Shown: piece after piece, positions 19,711 through 29,875 of the stretch | Position numbering within the stretch: the stretch's first letter is position 1 | Layout of the letters: each line of letters starts with the position of its first letter | Source of the DNA: Acanthaster planci | Taxonomy: Eukaryota > Echinodermata > Asteroidea > Valvatida > Acanthasteridae | Direction: 5' to 3' | DNA length: 43,031 nt | Assembly: GCF_001949145.1 (NCBI RefSeq) | Contig: NW_019091509.1 | Span: 447,093 to 490,123 of the forward strand | The notes under the pieces: generated by a model | The model's database searches: none | Told to the model about the DNA's origin: nothing | The model's input: only the letters and a program-made list of their open reading frames with translations | Program-made: the position numbers and the translations under genes

Positions 19711-21623
19711 CTATACCAAACATTTTGTGTGGACACTGTCATGTTCATTATAGCAGTTGGTCAATGTTGGCCGGATGGTTACTCCACTGAGAGCACCATA
19801 AGTTCCCCAGTGTCCTGCCTTCCCAGCCCCACAACAAAACCAGACCACTTCGCAATGCTCTGCAAAGAGGAAACAACACTCCACTTTTTTGTCTTCAAAT
19901 TCTGGCATTACTGAAGAGGCTCTGAAGTGTTGTGCTTCAAATAAAGCCTGAGCAATAGATAACCCATGAACTCAGCAATGAGCATGTCAGAGCCTGCACC
20001 TGACAGATGGTTGTTGTCCCAATTTAAGTATTTGTGTCCGAAGGTATCAAAACTACGGTTAATGAATAACATGTTTGAGAGCCGCAGCACTTTATAGCGA
20101 ACTTGTTCAACAATTTGCAGAGATTATCCATGGCTACCTCTATTGTTTGTAGCCAGAGTAGAATAACTTGTTTACAATTACAGACCATAAAAGATGCATA
20201 TGTGGCAATATGCCAATTGAAGATACAAATGCTGTCTCTATCACTTGCTGGCTTTACAGAGCAAGCAATTTTTTTCAATTCTTTAGACCCTAAGTGAATT
20301 ATTATCATGTCTTGAGGAGAATTGAATTATATAGTCTCGCTTGAGAAGTCCTGGAGAGTCGTTATACCTTTCTGACTCATGTGACCACTGTTCGGGATGA
20401 TGCTAGGTTTTGTTTTCCATGGAACAGACTCTCTTGATCCTTTGCTCTCCAAACAAGGATTAGCGTGTGCTTGGCTGAGGGTGCATGAACCCTGAATCTC
20501 CTAGTCTGAAATCAAGCAAACGAGTCTTTAATGTGTCTTGTTTTTGGTATTAATGTATATTACTTTGAAAGGGATATTGATGCATGCTGGCACTAGCTTG
20601 TGCACTAAACATTGATGTTTGTACAGCTTGATTTGTGGTTGTTGATAATGGATTTAACTGACATGTTATCTGTTTGTGTTATGGATGAGAAAAGGGTTCC
20701 CTTTCATATCTCTACCCTACACTCCACTGCTGCAGTGATAGGCAGTATTTCTTTCCAGGTGTGAGAATAATCTCCTCTCACATTAGTTGGACATTTGCCA
20801 TTGAACTAACAGCCCTGATAATAGGCGCTGTATCCTATTTCTCTACTTGCATCCTGCTACATCCAATGGCTGTCCTTTGCTGAAGATTGAGACCCCATTA
20901 TGCTCTGTGAGGAACGACTGTCACATTGACAGGTCAAGGATGACTCCTTCACTAAGTGGTATTTGTTGAATAACATCTGATTTACTTTTTGTTATATCCA
21001 TGAGGTAGTGAAGAAAAACCCTGCCTGGTCTTAAGTGCCCCATACAGAAACTTCAGGAGCTCCAACAGTGACTGTATTTCTTTAAGGGTTAGTGAACATC
21101 TTCCTAATACCTTGCTTACTTTTTGCTGAGTCTGGGCAATTTGGTCTGCTGCAACCCAAGCTAGATCAAAAAAATGTAGGTTTAATTGTTGGACCTTTGC
21201 ATTTTTCTTCTGCTCGAGAACTCCAAGGAAGTTGCACACTGCTTTAAATTTTCTTATGAGTGAGAGGCATGAAGTTGGGCTTGCACCCCATGGAGCCCTG
21301 ATTCGATGAAAATCATCCATGTAATGAATTATTCGAATCTGAAATCTTTCACTCTTCACAATACTGACTATTGAGACGTGACCAAAAACCGCAATGGTGG
21401 TGGTGTGCTGTTTGCATAAGTCCAGTCCCATGCCATCCAGAAGAACCGAAGTTGCTATGTTGACGTTGGTGTTAGCTGTACTCAAGCCATGGTCCTGGTG
21501 GACCCAGTCTGGTTTGGGCCATCTGATGGTTCTTGTGTGGTTGGTGCTAAATGATAGACAATACCTGGTGCTGTAGTCCTCAGTGGAAGAGCCAGGAGAG
21601 TTGGTGGTTCCACCTGGGGTCAC
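19711..21623 (-). pseudogene. Ngaro/DIRS-type retrotransposon relic: RT, RNase H, SGNH-like region
   Basis: Reading the - strand from 21623, the reverse transcriptase catalytic motif appears as IIHYMDDF at about 21309-21332, followed by the DIRS/Ngaro-type continuation (FLGVLEQKKNAKVQ, LTLKEIQSLLELLKFLYGA). Past a stop near 20982 the frame resumes with IPLSEGVILDLSM and QSFLTEHNGVSIF, then RNase H pieces (YSAYYQG, TWKEILPITAAVE at about 20722-20761, VKSIINNHKSS) and the segment after RNase H, FQTRRFRVHAPSAKHT, at about 20473-20515. Stops and frameshifts separate these blocks. Downstream, 20310-19910 encodes an SGNH-hydrolase-like region. No tyrosine-recombinase domain or terminal repeats were found. 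The RT/RNase H assignment is firm; the clade label is less so. Confidence 0.75.
19908..20308 (-). pseudogene. SGNH-hydrolase-like domain remnant downstream of the RT/RNase H block
   Basis: Two overlapping frames on the - strand look like the two ends of an SGNH/GDSL-type hydrolase domain. The first starts MIIIHLGSKELKK, resembling block III (the xxxHLGxNDL strand), with the usual N-D replaced by K-E. The second, after a frameshift, reads FGHKYLNWDNNHLSGAGSDM, resembling the C-terminal catalytic D-x-x-H-L-S-x-x-G block, with D and H present. SGNH domains are known in some Ngaro-type elements, which fits the position next to RT/RNase H. The frameshift and altered N-D make activity unlikely. A weaker alternative is chance resemblance. 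Confidence 0.5.
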
Positions 21624-21896
21624 TGTTCATTGACCACATACTGCCCACTTCTGGCCATTTCAGCAGTTGGCCGAGTTATTTGTGAGGTTTGTAACGTCGG
21701 AGTGTTCACTGTGTTTTTATGTCTTCCATACCAGTTCCAGGAGGGTTTGGTTGTCATTTCTCTCTCTTTTCTTGGTCAACCTCTCTTTGCCATCGGCTCA
21801 AAACTTTGGTTTTGTGTCTTCCTTTTTCCTATTTAAAAGTTTCTGGTGTAAATTTATTATATCCAACAGTGACCGTAGTCACTAAGACTTGGTTAC

Positions 21897-22136
21897 TTGA
21901 CTTGTATTTTCATAAAAAGAACAAAACTCTCAAGAAGCATTTCTGTGGGCCCAGATCTATGGTCAGCACCAAATGATAACCCTGTAGGCCATCACTTCAA
22001 CCTTCCTAACCATTCTATGTCTGACAAGATCTTACAAGGCATAGATTCTCTTTGCTTCAACAGGGAGAAGCATTGGATCAAACCCCTCCGCACCATACAA
22101 CCCCATGGCCTGATCATCCAAGAGGGAAACCACTAA
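21897..22136 (+). pseudogene. GIY-YIG endonuclease C-terminal fragment (Penelope-like element relic)
   Basis: The frame contains NPVGHHFNLPNHSMSDKILQ followed by REKHWIKPLRTIQPHGLI and a stop. This pattern (VA/GxHFNxPxHS...E..WI..LRT..P.GLN) ends the GIY-YIG nuclease domain attached to reverse transcriptases of Penelope-like elements. The GIY-YIG signature itself and the RT are not visible upstream, so only the tail survives. It lies head to head with the Ngaro/DIRS-type relic, on the opposite strand, and is thus a separate insertion. A related non-LTR element with the same nuclease is possible. Confidence 0.6.
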
Positions 22137-22140
22137 TTAA

Positions 22141-22889
22141 CACTCCTTTGAATTTCTGGAGCAAGTAACACAATGTTGTTTACTTTCCTAATTTTTTTTG
22201 CTTATCATGGACAAGAAACCAGGTCACACCTGATCCCACACAAGTGCCCTGACACCTCGCAGTTCAAAAATTAATGCATTTCTAGATAGGCACATAGTTT
22301 GCCACCTCCAATTAAATACATTTAATTAAATACATATTTTATCCTTCTGCAATTTATCCAATCCAAATAAAAAGAAAAATTCATTTAAAGCCCTTTTCAT
22401 ATAATGCAAAAAAATCACAAGACGAGAGACAACATCCCAGAGCAGGGATTGTGTACTTTACAGTTACTTTTTGCATCCTTTCACAGTTGCACATTTTCTA
22501 GTATTCCATGAGACGCGAACACTTATTCCACGGTTTGCTGGTAGACTCTACATTGCCTGGAAGTATATATGCAATACCTGTATGATGCTCCCCAGCATTC
22601 CACCACCACAGGCCACAGGTTCCTGCTGAATAAAAGTGTAGGACATTTTGTTTGCCTTTGTTTTCAGCCTTATAAAATACATTCTCAAACTCCGGGCAAA
22701 CAGCAGCGCAGACGGTCCTATCGTTGCATACATTGTTGGTTCCGTAGAAGACCAAAGCCTTTACGTGCATAACGCTGGATACCAGGGATGTCCTCGGGAA
22801 ATGTGGGCAAAACAAAAACATAACACAAGGATTCTTTTGCTCGAACCTGTTGTTTTATTTAGGTTATCCTTCAATGTTTTACAAAAGTC
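22141..22889. other. stretch upstream of the RAG1-like relic, nothing recognised
   Basis: A 107-codon open frame on the - strand (22498-22821) contains GTCGLWWWNAGEHHTG but no domain I recognise. No terminal inverted repeat for the following relic was found here by eye. Confidence 0.5.
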
Positions 22890-23480
22890 ATGAGTTTCCA
22901 ATTTCATCAGGACACACTTGGTAAAATCTGCACAGTTTGTGCAAACAGAATTAAAATCACTCTACGTGGATCAAGCAGCAAAATGGCAGATGTTTTGTAT
23001 GTGATTTTCACAAGAAAGAGACTGCTAGAGGACCGCAGAGTAAACCCAAGCGTGGAAGACCACAAGCAGCACAAGCAGCTGGCCTTTCTTTGCCCCTTCC
23101 CTTTTCACTATCTGAGGAGAACATTTTTCAGCACTTAACTCTGAAATCATGCACCATTGAATATCCGTCAGAATTTGACATAATTGGCCATGAATGGGAG
23201 CAGTCATTTTTCACATGTGGCATCTGTCTCCGCATCATTAGACAGCCGTGTGTGAAAACATCATGCCAGCACAATTACTGTGCAAAATGTCTGACACTCT
23301 GTTCAGGCATGCAGGCAATGAGGTAATAAATTGTCCCATTTGCAATCATCAAACCAGATTCCATGATTTAACTGAAAGTCCCAGGTCCTAAAGTTCCAGC
23401 TGGCAAATCTGAATGTAATCTGTACCAAGTGCAGCAGTATTGGAAAAATTGAACAGTTACAGAGCCATGATTGTCAGAAG
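22890..23480 (+). pseudogene. RAG1-like zinc-binding N-terminal region: cysteine pairs, RING and C2HC finger
   Basis: Four pieces in different frames follow one another in RAG1 order. (1) GKICTVCANRIKITL, a C-x2-C pair. (2) After a frameshift, NGRCFVCDFHKK and a basic stretch KPKRGRPQAA. (3) FFTCGICLRIIRQPCVKTSC then QHNYCAKCL, a RING start, whose last Cys pair (INCPICNHQTRFHDL) follows only after another frameshift near 23285, completing C3HC4. (4) In a third frame, VICTKCSSIGKIEQLQSHDC at about 23418-23474, a C2HC finger at the place where RAG1 has its first zinc finger after the RING. In vertebrate RAG1 this region acts as a ubiquitin ligase and dimerisation module; its use in the transposon is unknown. 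The disabling changes are small indels. Confidence 0.65.
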
Positions 23481-24461
23481 TGAAGTGGCTCCACCCAACC
23501 GATTGCATGTAAGCCCTACAAAAGAGCAATTTGCATGTCTGGATGAAACAAGTGCAGCGTGCTTACTCAAACAGCTGGCTGAACTACATGAAGCTGGAAA
23601 GCCAATTCCTAGTGAAATCGAAGAAGCCACAGACAAGTGGATGTGGCACAAGCTAAATAACACCCACCCAGGGAAGGCCACACCAATACGAACTAGAGGC
23701 AGAGTAAGTAAAGGCAACACATTTAAGTTGCCCGTGTGCATCATAAGTAGGAGCATATCATGTTTGTTTTTCAAATCTTGGTGTTTGTGGCCAATGGTCC
23801 ATCTAAATACTGTATATCTAAGTTGATTTACATAAAATTCTCCCAACAAATTAATGTTATTTTTAGCAAACCCTGCAGGTTATGGTTAACATGTCATGTA
23901 AGTGACACCCCAGACTACATTATATTCTACATGATGTACATGTAATGGCTAGGGAGATGAAGGAAATATTTACATGTGGGATCCACAAATTTGATGGTAA
24001 AGTGTAATAATTTTATGTGTACATGTAATTATGATGCTTTTTGTTTTCCAGCCTGCTCACATTCAAAGAGTTACTGTGCCATCGAAGTTAAGTTACAACA
24101 TCACAGCTGCATGTAAGCAACAGCGAACTGCCACAATATCAGAATTCAGACTTGTTATCAGCAAAGGGGTTGTTGAAATCAGCATGCTGATGAAATGTGC
24201 TGCCTGCCAAGCAACACAGGCGAGAACTGAACCGTGACAGCAGATGATGCACTAGCCATGATGAAAGATTGCCATGTGGGGTGGAACCAAATGAGAGAAT
24301 TCAGAAGGTAAACCTACATGTAGATATTGTCACTTGATTCATTTCACAGTGCATGCGTTATGAGGAAAAAGGAGAAAATGCCGAAGTTTGTGATCGTGCC
24401 ACAAATATTTGCTGCATGCTTTTCACATTCCTCCTTAACATTAAATAGATTTTTTTCAAGA

Positions 24462-24812
24462 GTAAAAAATATAAGACTTCCTTAAAATAATGCACATTTC
24501 TAATGTCATTATTGCTCATTCAAACCGGCTGCTATAAATGTATTTCAAAATTTACATTTTGCTTTAAAAACAAGTTTCATGAAAGTTTGGTAGTTTTGTA
24601 CTTCATATACAACAGAAAGATATTTCATGTTTTCCAGTGTAAAAAATACACGACTGCCTTCAAATATTGCACATTTCTCAAGTCACTATTGCATGTTCAA
24701 ACAAGCTCCAGTACATATATTTAAAAATGAACATATATTTCAAGAAAGAAGTAACATGGAAATGTTGTACATTATATGCAACAGACAGAGATATTTGTTT
24801 TTACAGCTACAT
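24462..24812. repeat. diverged tandem duplication, two ~175-bp units
   Basis: Unit 1 starts at 24462 with GTAAAAAATATAAGACTTCC and unit 2 at 24639 with GTAAAAAATACACGACTGCC. Both continue with TGCACATTTCT, a TTATTGC/CTATTGC run, a CATATA/TTATATGCAACAGA block and end near GATATTT. The units differ by many substitutions and small indels, so the duplication is old. Confidence 0.75.
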
Positions 24813-24880
24813 GAAGAGCACCAGCAACACTGCAATCTGATCTGAGCGGCAAATGAGAAAACAAGAAGACAGGCTGTTAA

Positions 24881-25424
24881 CCACCCCATGCAGGGGATTC
24901 CGGATCCGGACACGTATGCTTTATATGCGTGGCCTGGGTGTCCGAACTTGGACAAAGGGAACAGGGCCTTGTAACAAAAGACTGTACTCGGAACAAAAGG
25001 CCAGGCTGCTGGGCATTACCGACATTTTTTCACTCTCAAAAGTAGAGATAATCCAGCCTTGTTTTGAAACAGTATACCATGGTTTGGGGCATTTAGAGTG
25101 AGCGGATTACCACCAGGGACAAAAGCGCTCCAACACTGCAGCGATGAGTCACACAGCGCTGCTAGTCTATCGTGAACAAAAGAAAGTTGTATAACACCGC
25201 ACAATCTGGGCTCTTTTTACAAGGCTGCAGGCCTGGCTGAAATACTCAGGCGTCAATAGATTTTGTCTGTCAGCCTAGAGTGGACACCAGACAGTCCTTC
25301 ACATGTTTGTAAGTGTCCAGTAAATGAAGATAGGAATTTTTAAAGAATTTGAAAACAGAAAAAAATGAGAAATATATAATGGCCCAGCATCATCAACATT
25401 GATAACTGCCCCGGCAGGAAGTGG
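24881..25424 (+). mobile_element. TTAA inverted-repeat element, copy E, nested in the RAG1-like relic
   Basis: Flanked by TTAA at 24877-24880 and 25425-25428; 544 bases. The left end is CCACCCCATGCAGGGG and the right end CCCCGGCAGGAAGTGG. The interior matches copy B closely (CGGACACGTATGCTTTATAT, GACAAAGGGAACAGGGCC, CAGCATCATCAACATTGATA). A stretch around 25160 is shorter than in copy B. It sits inside an intron of the RAG1-like relic, so it inserted after that element arrived. Confidence 0.9.
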
Positions 25425-27129
25425 TTAAAGGATAATCTTTGTGGAGAGACTGTCCAATTGTTTTTTTCCCAGTACAGCTGCAGCAGCCATTGATGGCATT
25501 GAGACCAGATCTTTTCCTTTTGTTTATGTGAAGGATCTGGCCTTCATGATAACGGACTACGTGGATCGGCTCGACAGGTAAATTGTGTGTACAGCTGTGG
25601 CCAGGTTAATTAATTTACATTGATTTAGGTATCACCCAGCATGCAGGACACTTCTTTGATGAGTTAGTTATTCATGACTTTCCACAACCGGTTCAAATGT
25701 TTTACTTTTATTTCCAGGCAGAATTGCTCACATGGCATGATGGCTTAATCCCTGAGAATGAGGTGTGGGTGAAGATCGGAGGCAATGAAGGCGGAAATTC
25801 ATTTAAAATGAATTTTCAAAATTGCCAATGTTCTTCACCCAAACTCCCTTGTCAACAAAGTGGTATTCCTCTGCTTAGAAGGAGTAGAGTCTCTGGCCAA
25901 TCTGCAACGCTATGGGAAATTGCAGATCTTTCAACTCTCACGTGTCGGTGAGGATCTTGTTGCTGTTGCTTTACTATTAATTCAGTCTCCGTGGAGACTT
26001 CACTTCAAAGGAACCTCTGTATTTTTAACCCTTACATTCCAAAATTCTTTAATCAATGAAGGGTGAGGGTTGTTAGGTTTCCTTAAATAAGCTTGTTAGT
26101 AGAAATACTTGGTTCTTAATGATACACCGATTGTGACAAGTATTCTCAATTGTTTCTTCCAGAGGACGCATATTGAGGTTATTTTGAATTATGGAACAGG
26201 TTCCTTGGATTGTGCTGTCAGCTTTCAAGGTCTATAGACAGGCTTATCATGGGAAGGCCTTTGTTGGCAACCACGTTCAAAAGTGCTGCAAGGTAACAAG
26301 GGCTTAAAATTGTGTAGAATGCACATGGATAGTATAATTTGTCACAAAAAATTACTGCTTGCAATAAACAACAGAAAAGAACATTGTACACACTATTTGA
26401 GCACTCTTCAAGGATGGCACTTTGCTTTTATGTAAACTTTGATATGATTTCTAAAATCAACTTTTTCTGACACTTAGCTTGAAGTTATAGAAGCCTTAGC
26501 ATCAGTTTCAAGAGGAAAGGTTGAGGAGTACCTGAAAGACGTGGAGAACATTCCAATTGCAGCACAGATGCACCTTCTTTGTCAGGCAGCAACCTGTAAT
26601 AGCAATTTCAAGAACATCTTTCTGAAATTTGCTGATGTACATCATGCTATCAGCAAAGCAGAACAAATTGAAGAAGAGTACATTACTCGATCAGGTTTGT
26701 ATCCCTCAGAACTGTTTCAGTTTTCCATGTTACCCCCACATAAATGTATATCTTATCAAAATATTTTACCCTCTATTCCAGACATCTCCATCAAAGAATT
26801 CATGCACACTTATCGGCAAATGTTCCCGGATGAAACACCGAAACTTCACTTACGTCAGGACCTTGCTATTGAACAGCTGCAGAGATGCAAGGTTGGCTTC
26901 GGTTTTCTTGAATGAATGGGGTGGCAAACTCATCCACACAGAGCTTAATCAAACAAGCCAAGCCGTCCATGGTATGCGAGATGACCTGCAGAGGCTGAAG
27001 ACAATCATGAAGCATCACCATTTAAGTACAACACCAGAAGTCAGAGCAAGAGTTAGCAAGCCTCTCCCTAAAAGTGATTGTTTGAGGAGTTATATATACA
27101 TGGACAACTTCACATGTATAGCAGTATGA

Positions 27130-28494
27130 CCTCTCAAATGATATTTAAAAAGTCAGTTCCCACTTCAAGAAGCGATTAAGTGAATAAGTTGCAAATCACT
27201 CCTACTGTGCCAGGCGTGTTCTTATTTCTCCATTGTCAAGTCCACAATTGGAAAGTTAGAGAACTAAAAACTTCACAAGTGCCAAAAAATTGTGTAGACC
27301 TGATTACATTTCTGTTTCCATAATTGCACATTTCTGTGTACACTACCATCTTGTCATGTTTATTAACAGAAATTAAAAAAAATCACCTGACCCAAGATAG
27401 GTGTTGCTACTGTAGGCAAAGATTATTTCAAAAAAATACACATGAACGTAACATCTACAGCGCCTAGCATGAAAATAAATCCTTTTCCCCAAAGTTTTTG
27501 GGAAAAATAAAATTGAAGGCGTACTGTTAACATATTTATGTCGCTGGAAAGGTTAAACGCTAAAATGCCTTTTAATTTGACTTTTAAGCTATCCCAACAG
27601 TTTAGCTGTATGTAACTGTTGTCGAGTGATACCTTTTAGTACTGTTTCATGAAGTGTAGGCCTAACTGTCAGGCCCAGAACAAGAAGACCCCTCAGAAGT
27701 AACTTCAAAATGCTCGTTGGGAAGTGCATTTTCCCCTTATACACATATATAATTTATCAATCTCAGTCATTGAGAGTGTTAAAATTTAGGCTCAGTTATG
27801 TCAGTATGTATGGCAAGGTAGGTCATGTAGGTTACACCATGACGTAGGACGGGATTATTTTTCTGCCCTTAAGTTTTCTTTCTGTAGTCATAGTCAAGAA
27901 TGAAATTTCATACGGTCCCGGTGCCTTAAGCTAACGCCTAAAATAAGATAATACGATTGCAAACTCTGAAAAAGTGCAGTTATCGCCTGAAAAGTCTCAC
28001 CCTAGGCATGACCGTAGATTAGCTGGATCAACCATATCAACAACGTGTGTGTAATAAAGTTGGGTTTAGGTTGACTAGAAATGAGACACAAAGGGGTGAA
28101 CTCACCGTTTGGGGTTCGCCATGCGGGCCGCCATGTTTGCCACTGGCTAGTTGTGATTCAGGTTCAGGCTAATGTGATAAAAGTCGACAAACTTATTGTA
28201 TCTTCAAAAACTTGTCGGTGCTGATTGCCTTATGTGTCGGTCACATACATGTACATGTAGTGACCTTGTTTCTAAATGCATTTAAGGAATATTTAATTCC
28301 ATGCTTGCTGAAATGTCTTCTCTTCACAACACAGCAAATAAGCCAAATCAGAACGCTGATCAGCTCAAGGAAAAATGAAAACAATGAATAACGGATACAA
28401 GAATACGTGCAGAGTCAGCACTATAAGTTCTATTTTTTCTTCACAAAAAGGTCCAGTTTCTGCATGATTTTTGAGGTTTGGCCAAAAATACGAC
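27130..28494. other. intron stretch without recognised features
   Basis: No terminal repeat of the RAG1-like relic and no other coding text was found. Open frames are short. Confidence 0.5.
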
Positions 28495-28620
28495 TACCGT
28501 AATTTTCAGAATATAAGCCACGGCTAATACATTGATTCTCACTAGGAAAAATTTCTCTGTGGCTCACTGAAATATGTCTCTGCGGCTTATGCATCAGGCG
28601 GCTTATATGACAAACTTTGT
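28495..28620. repeat. left inverted-repeat end with ATATAAGCC motifs
   Basis: The segment opens with TACCGTAATTTTCAGAATAT followed by AAGCCACGG and contains GCGGCTTATGCATC and GGCGGCTTATATGAC. Its first 28 bases are an imperfect inverted match of the sequence ending at 33178 (GGTGGCTTATATTTCG, AACATTACAGTA). ATATAAGCC-type ends are common in small inverted-repeat DNA elements with TA target sites. It could be one end of a 4.7-kb element or a separate MITE. Confidence 0.55.
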
Positions 28621-29729
28621 AGGACAAAATCAGTCACAAAAATTGCAGCCAGGCCACATATACTACGTGCAGGTGGCGCAGTCATGTTTTTGTTGGTTGC
28701 TGTTTACATCTGAAAATTCGAAATACAGAGAATAAATGGAAATTTTAGTTGTCTGGATTTCAAGTTATTAACTGAATTTCCCAAGTCATGGAGTCACAAA
28801 ACACATGTATGAAATGTGTACATAGGCCTAATCTTAAACTTTGTTTGCTCTGCTGTGGCAACTGTTTTTAGTGACTATTTTCCCACTTTTTATTCAATTT
28901 CATGGTGTACTTTTTACAGACAAATAACCGTTTTACTAAGATTTTGTTATTGTGACCTAAAGATTTCTTTCTACCGTAAAAAAAAATCAACCGCTTCAAT
29001 GGTATACCTTTATGTTATCTTTTGTCTTGTCACCAATCATGTTCACTGTGACGTGCCACAGAATTTGGTGTTGTTTTTTTTCATTTGGGTTTCCTGATTT
29101 CAACACTTTCTGTGGTCACATGGTTATCAGAAAGAGTCAGCGATTGGATTGTCCATGAATTTGTCTGCGGTACCATTCAGGCTAGCCTGAAAGGTATCGA
29201 GACATTTCGTACCCGTGACAACTTGTACTAGTATGAATCATAAACAAGGGGAGTAAGGCCTTTTCACCATTTGCAAATCGGTGGTCCTGCACTAGTCAAG
29301 TTTCAGAAATTTGTGTCAATCGCAAACAAGACAAGAAAAGCCCTTTTCACTGCTGGTTAATAAGAGTTTTTTTTTTTCCTTTTTTTTTTTTTTTTTAGAA
29401 ATTAGTGGCAATCACGAACAAGCCTAGTAAAGCCCTTTACAGTGCCTGCTAACAGTGGTTCTAAAGATGCTGCACCATTTTTCATTCCAACCTGTTCCAC
29501 ACCACGCACTGCAATTTCTGAAGCATATGCCTTCCTTGCAGGCTCATGTTACCACTCAACAATTTCAATAAGGCTAAGGTATTTCAAGTGCTAACTGAAG
29601 AAAAACCGATGACACACAAAACAGATGGCTGCATTATCAGCAATCGAAAACTACATTGGATATGTTATACGATAATTCTGACGTGATGTCGCCACAAGCT
29701 ACATGTATAATAAAAATGTATTTTTCTTG
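28621..29729. other. stretch without recognised features
   Basis: AT-rich; contains T-runs around 29369-29396. An open frame at 28816-29097 lacks motifs. Confidence 0.5.
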
Positions 29730-29875
29730 TGGGTTACGAGTTGTCCCACATATGAATTGTCCTGGGTACAACATGTCCCAGGTATGAGTTCTTCTGGGTT
29801 CGAGTTGTTCTGGGCACAAATTGTCACGGGTACAAGATGTTCAGGGTGCGAGTTGTCCCTGGTATGAGATGTCCA
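29730..29875. repeat. minisatellite, 16-17-bp unit (GAGTTGTCCTGGGTACA-like)
   Basis: About eight imperfect units run in tandem: GAGTTGTCCCACATAT, GAATTGTCCTGGGTACA, ACATGTCCCAGGTATG, AGTTCTTCTGGGTTCG, AGTTGTTCTGGGCACAA, and so on to AGATGTCC. The long open frames on the opposite strand here (29637-29962) are repeat artefacts rich in Cys, Asn and Thr. Confidence 0.8.

Larger units (their letters stand above)
24308..25472 (+). other. intron of the RAG1-like relic, with duplication and nested TTAA element
   Basis: The donor is AG-GTAAAC at 24308 and the acceptor is TTTTTTTCCCAG ending at 25472. The exon pieces on either side agree in phase and give a serine codon (AG+T). It holds a tandem duplication (24462-24812) and TTAA element copy E. 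Confidence 0.6.
22890..27129 (+). pseudogene. RAG1 N-terminus-like (N-RAG-TP class) transposase relic, multi-exon, frameshifted
   Basis: Blocks on one strand line up as a single split gene. N-terminal cysteine pairs, a RING finger and a C2HC finger (22890-23480) are followed by coding text to 23703 (donor GTAAGT), then exons at 24052-24307, 25473-25577, 25718-25970 (approximate end), about 26190-26292, 26478-26695 and 26782-27129, most with GT-AG borders. Conserved core signatures include ENEVWVKIGGNEGG with SFKMNFQ, RQAYHGKAFVGNHVQKCCK, FMHTYRQMFPDETPKLHLRQ and, across a frameshift, GFGF-NEWGGKLIHTELNQ, where the Glu may be the counterpart of the RAG1 catalytic Glu. The middle segment that normally carries a Cys pair and an Asp is not found, suggesting a deletion between 25970 and 26190. 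At least six frameshifts or stops break it. Class assignment comes from memory of invertebrate RAG1-N-like transposons. Confidence 0.65.

Noticed and set aside
22498-22821. 107-codon open frame on the - strand as an extra exon or gene
   Set aside because: No recognised domain, and no splice or phase support linking it to a neighbour.
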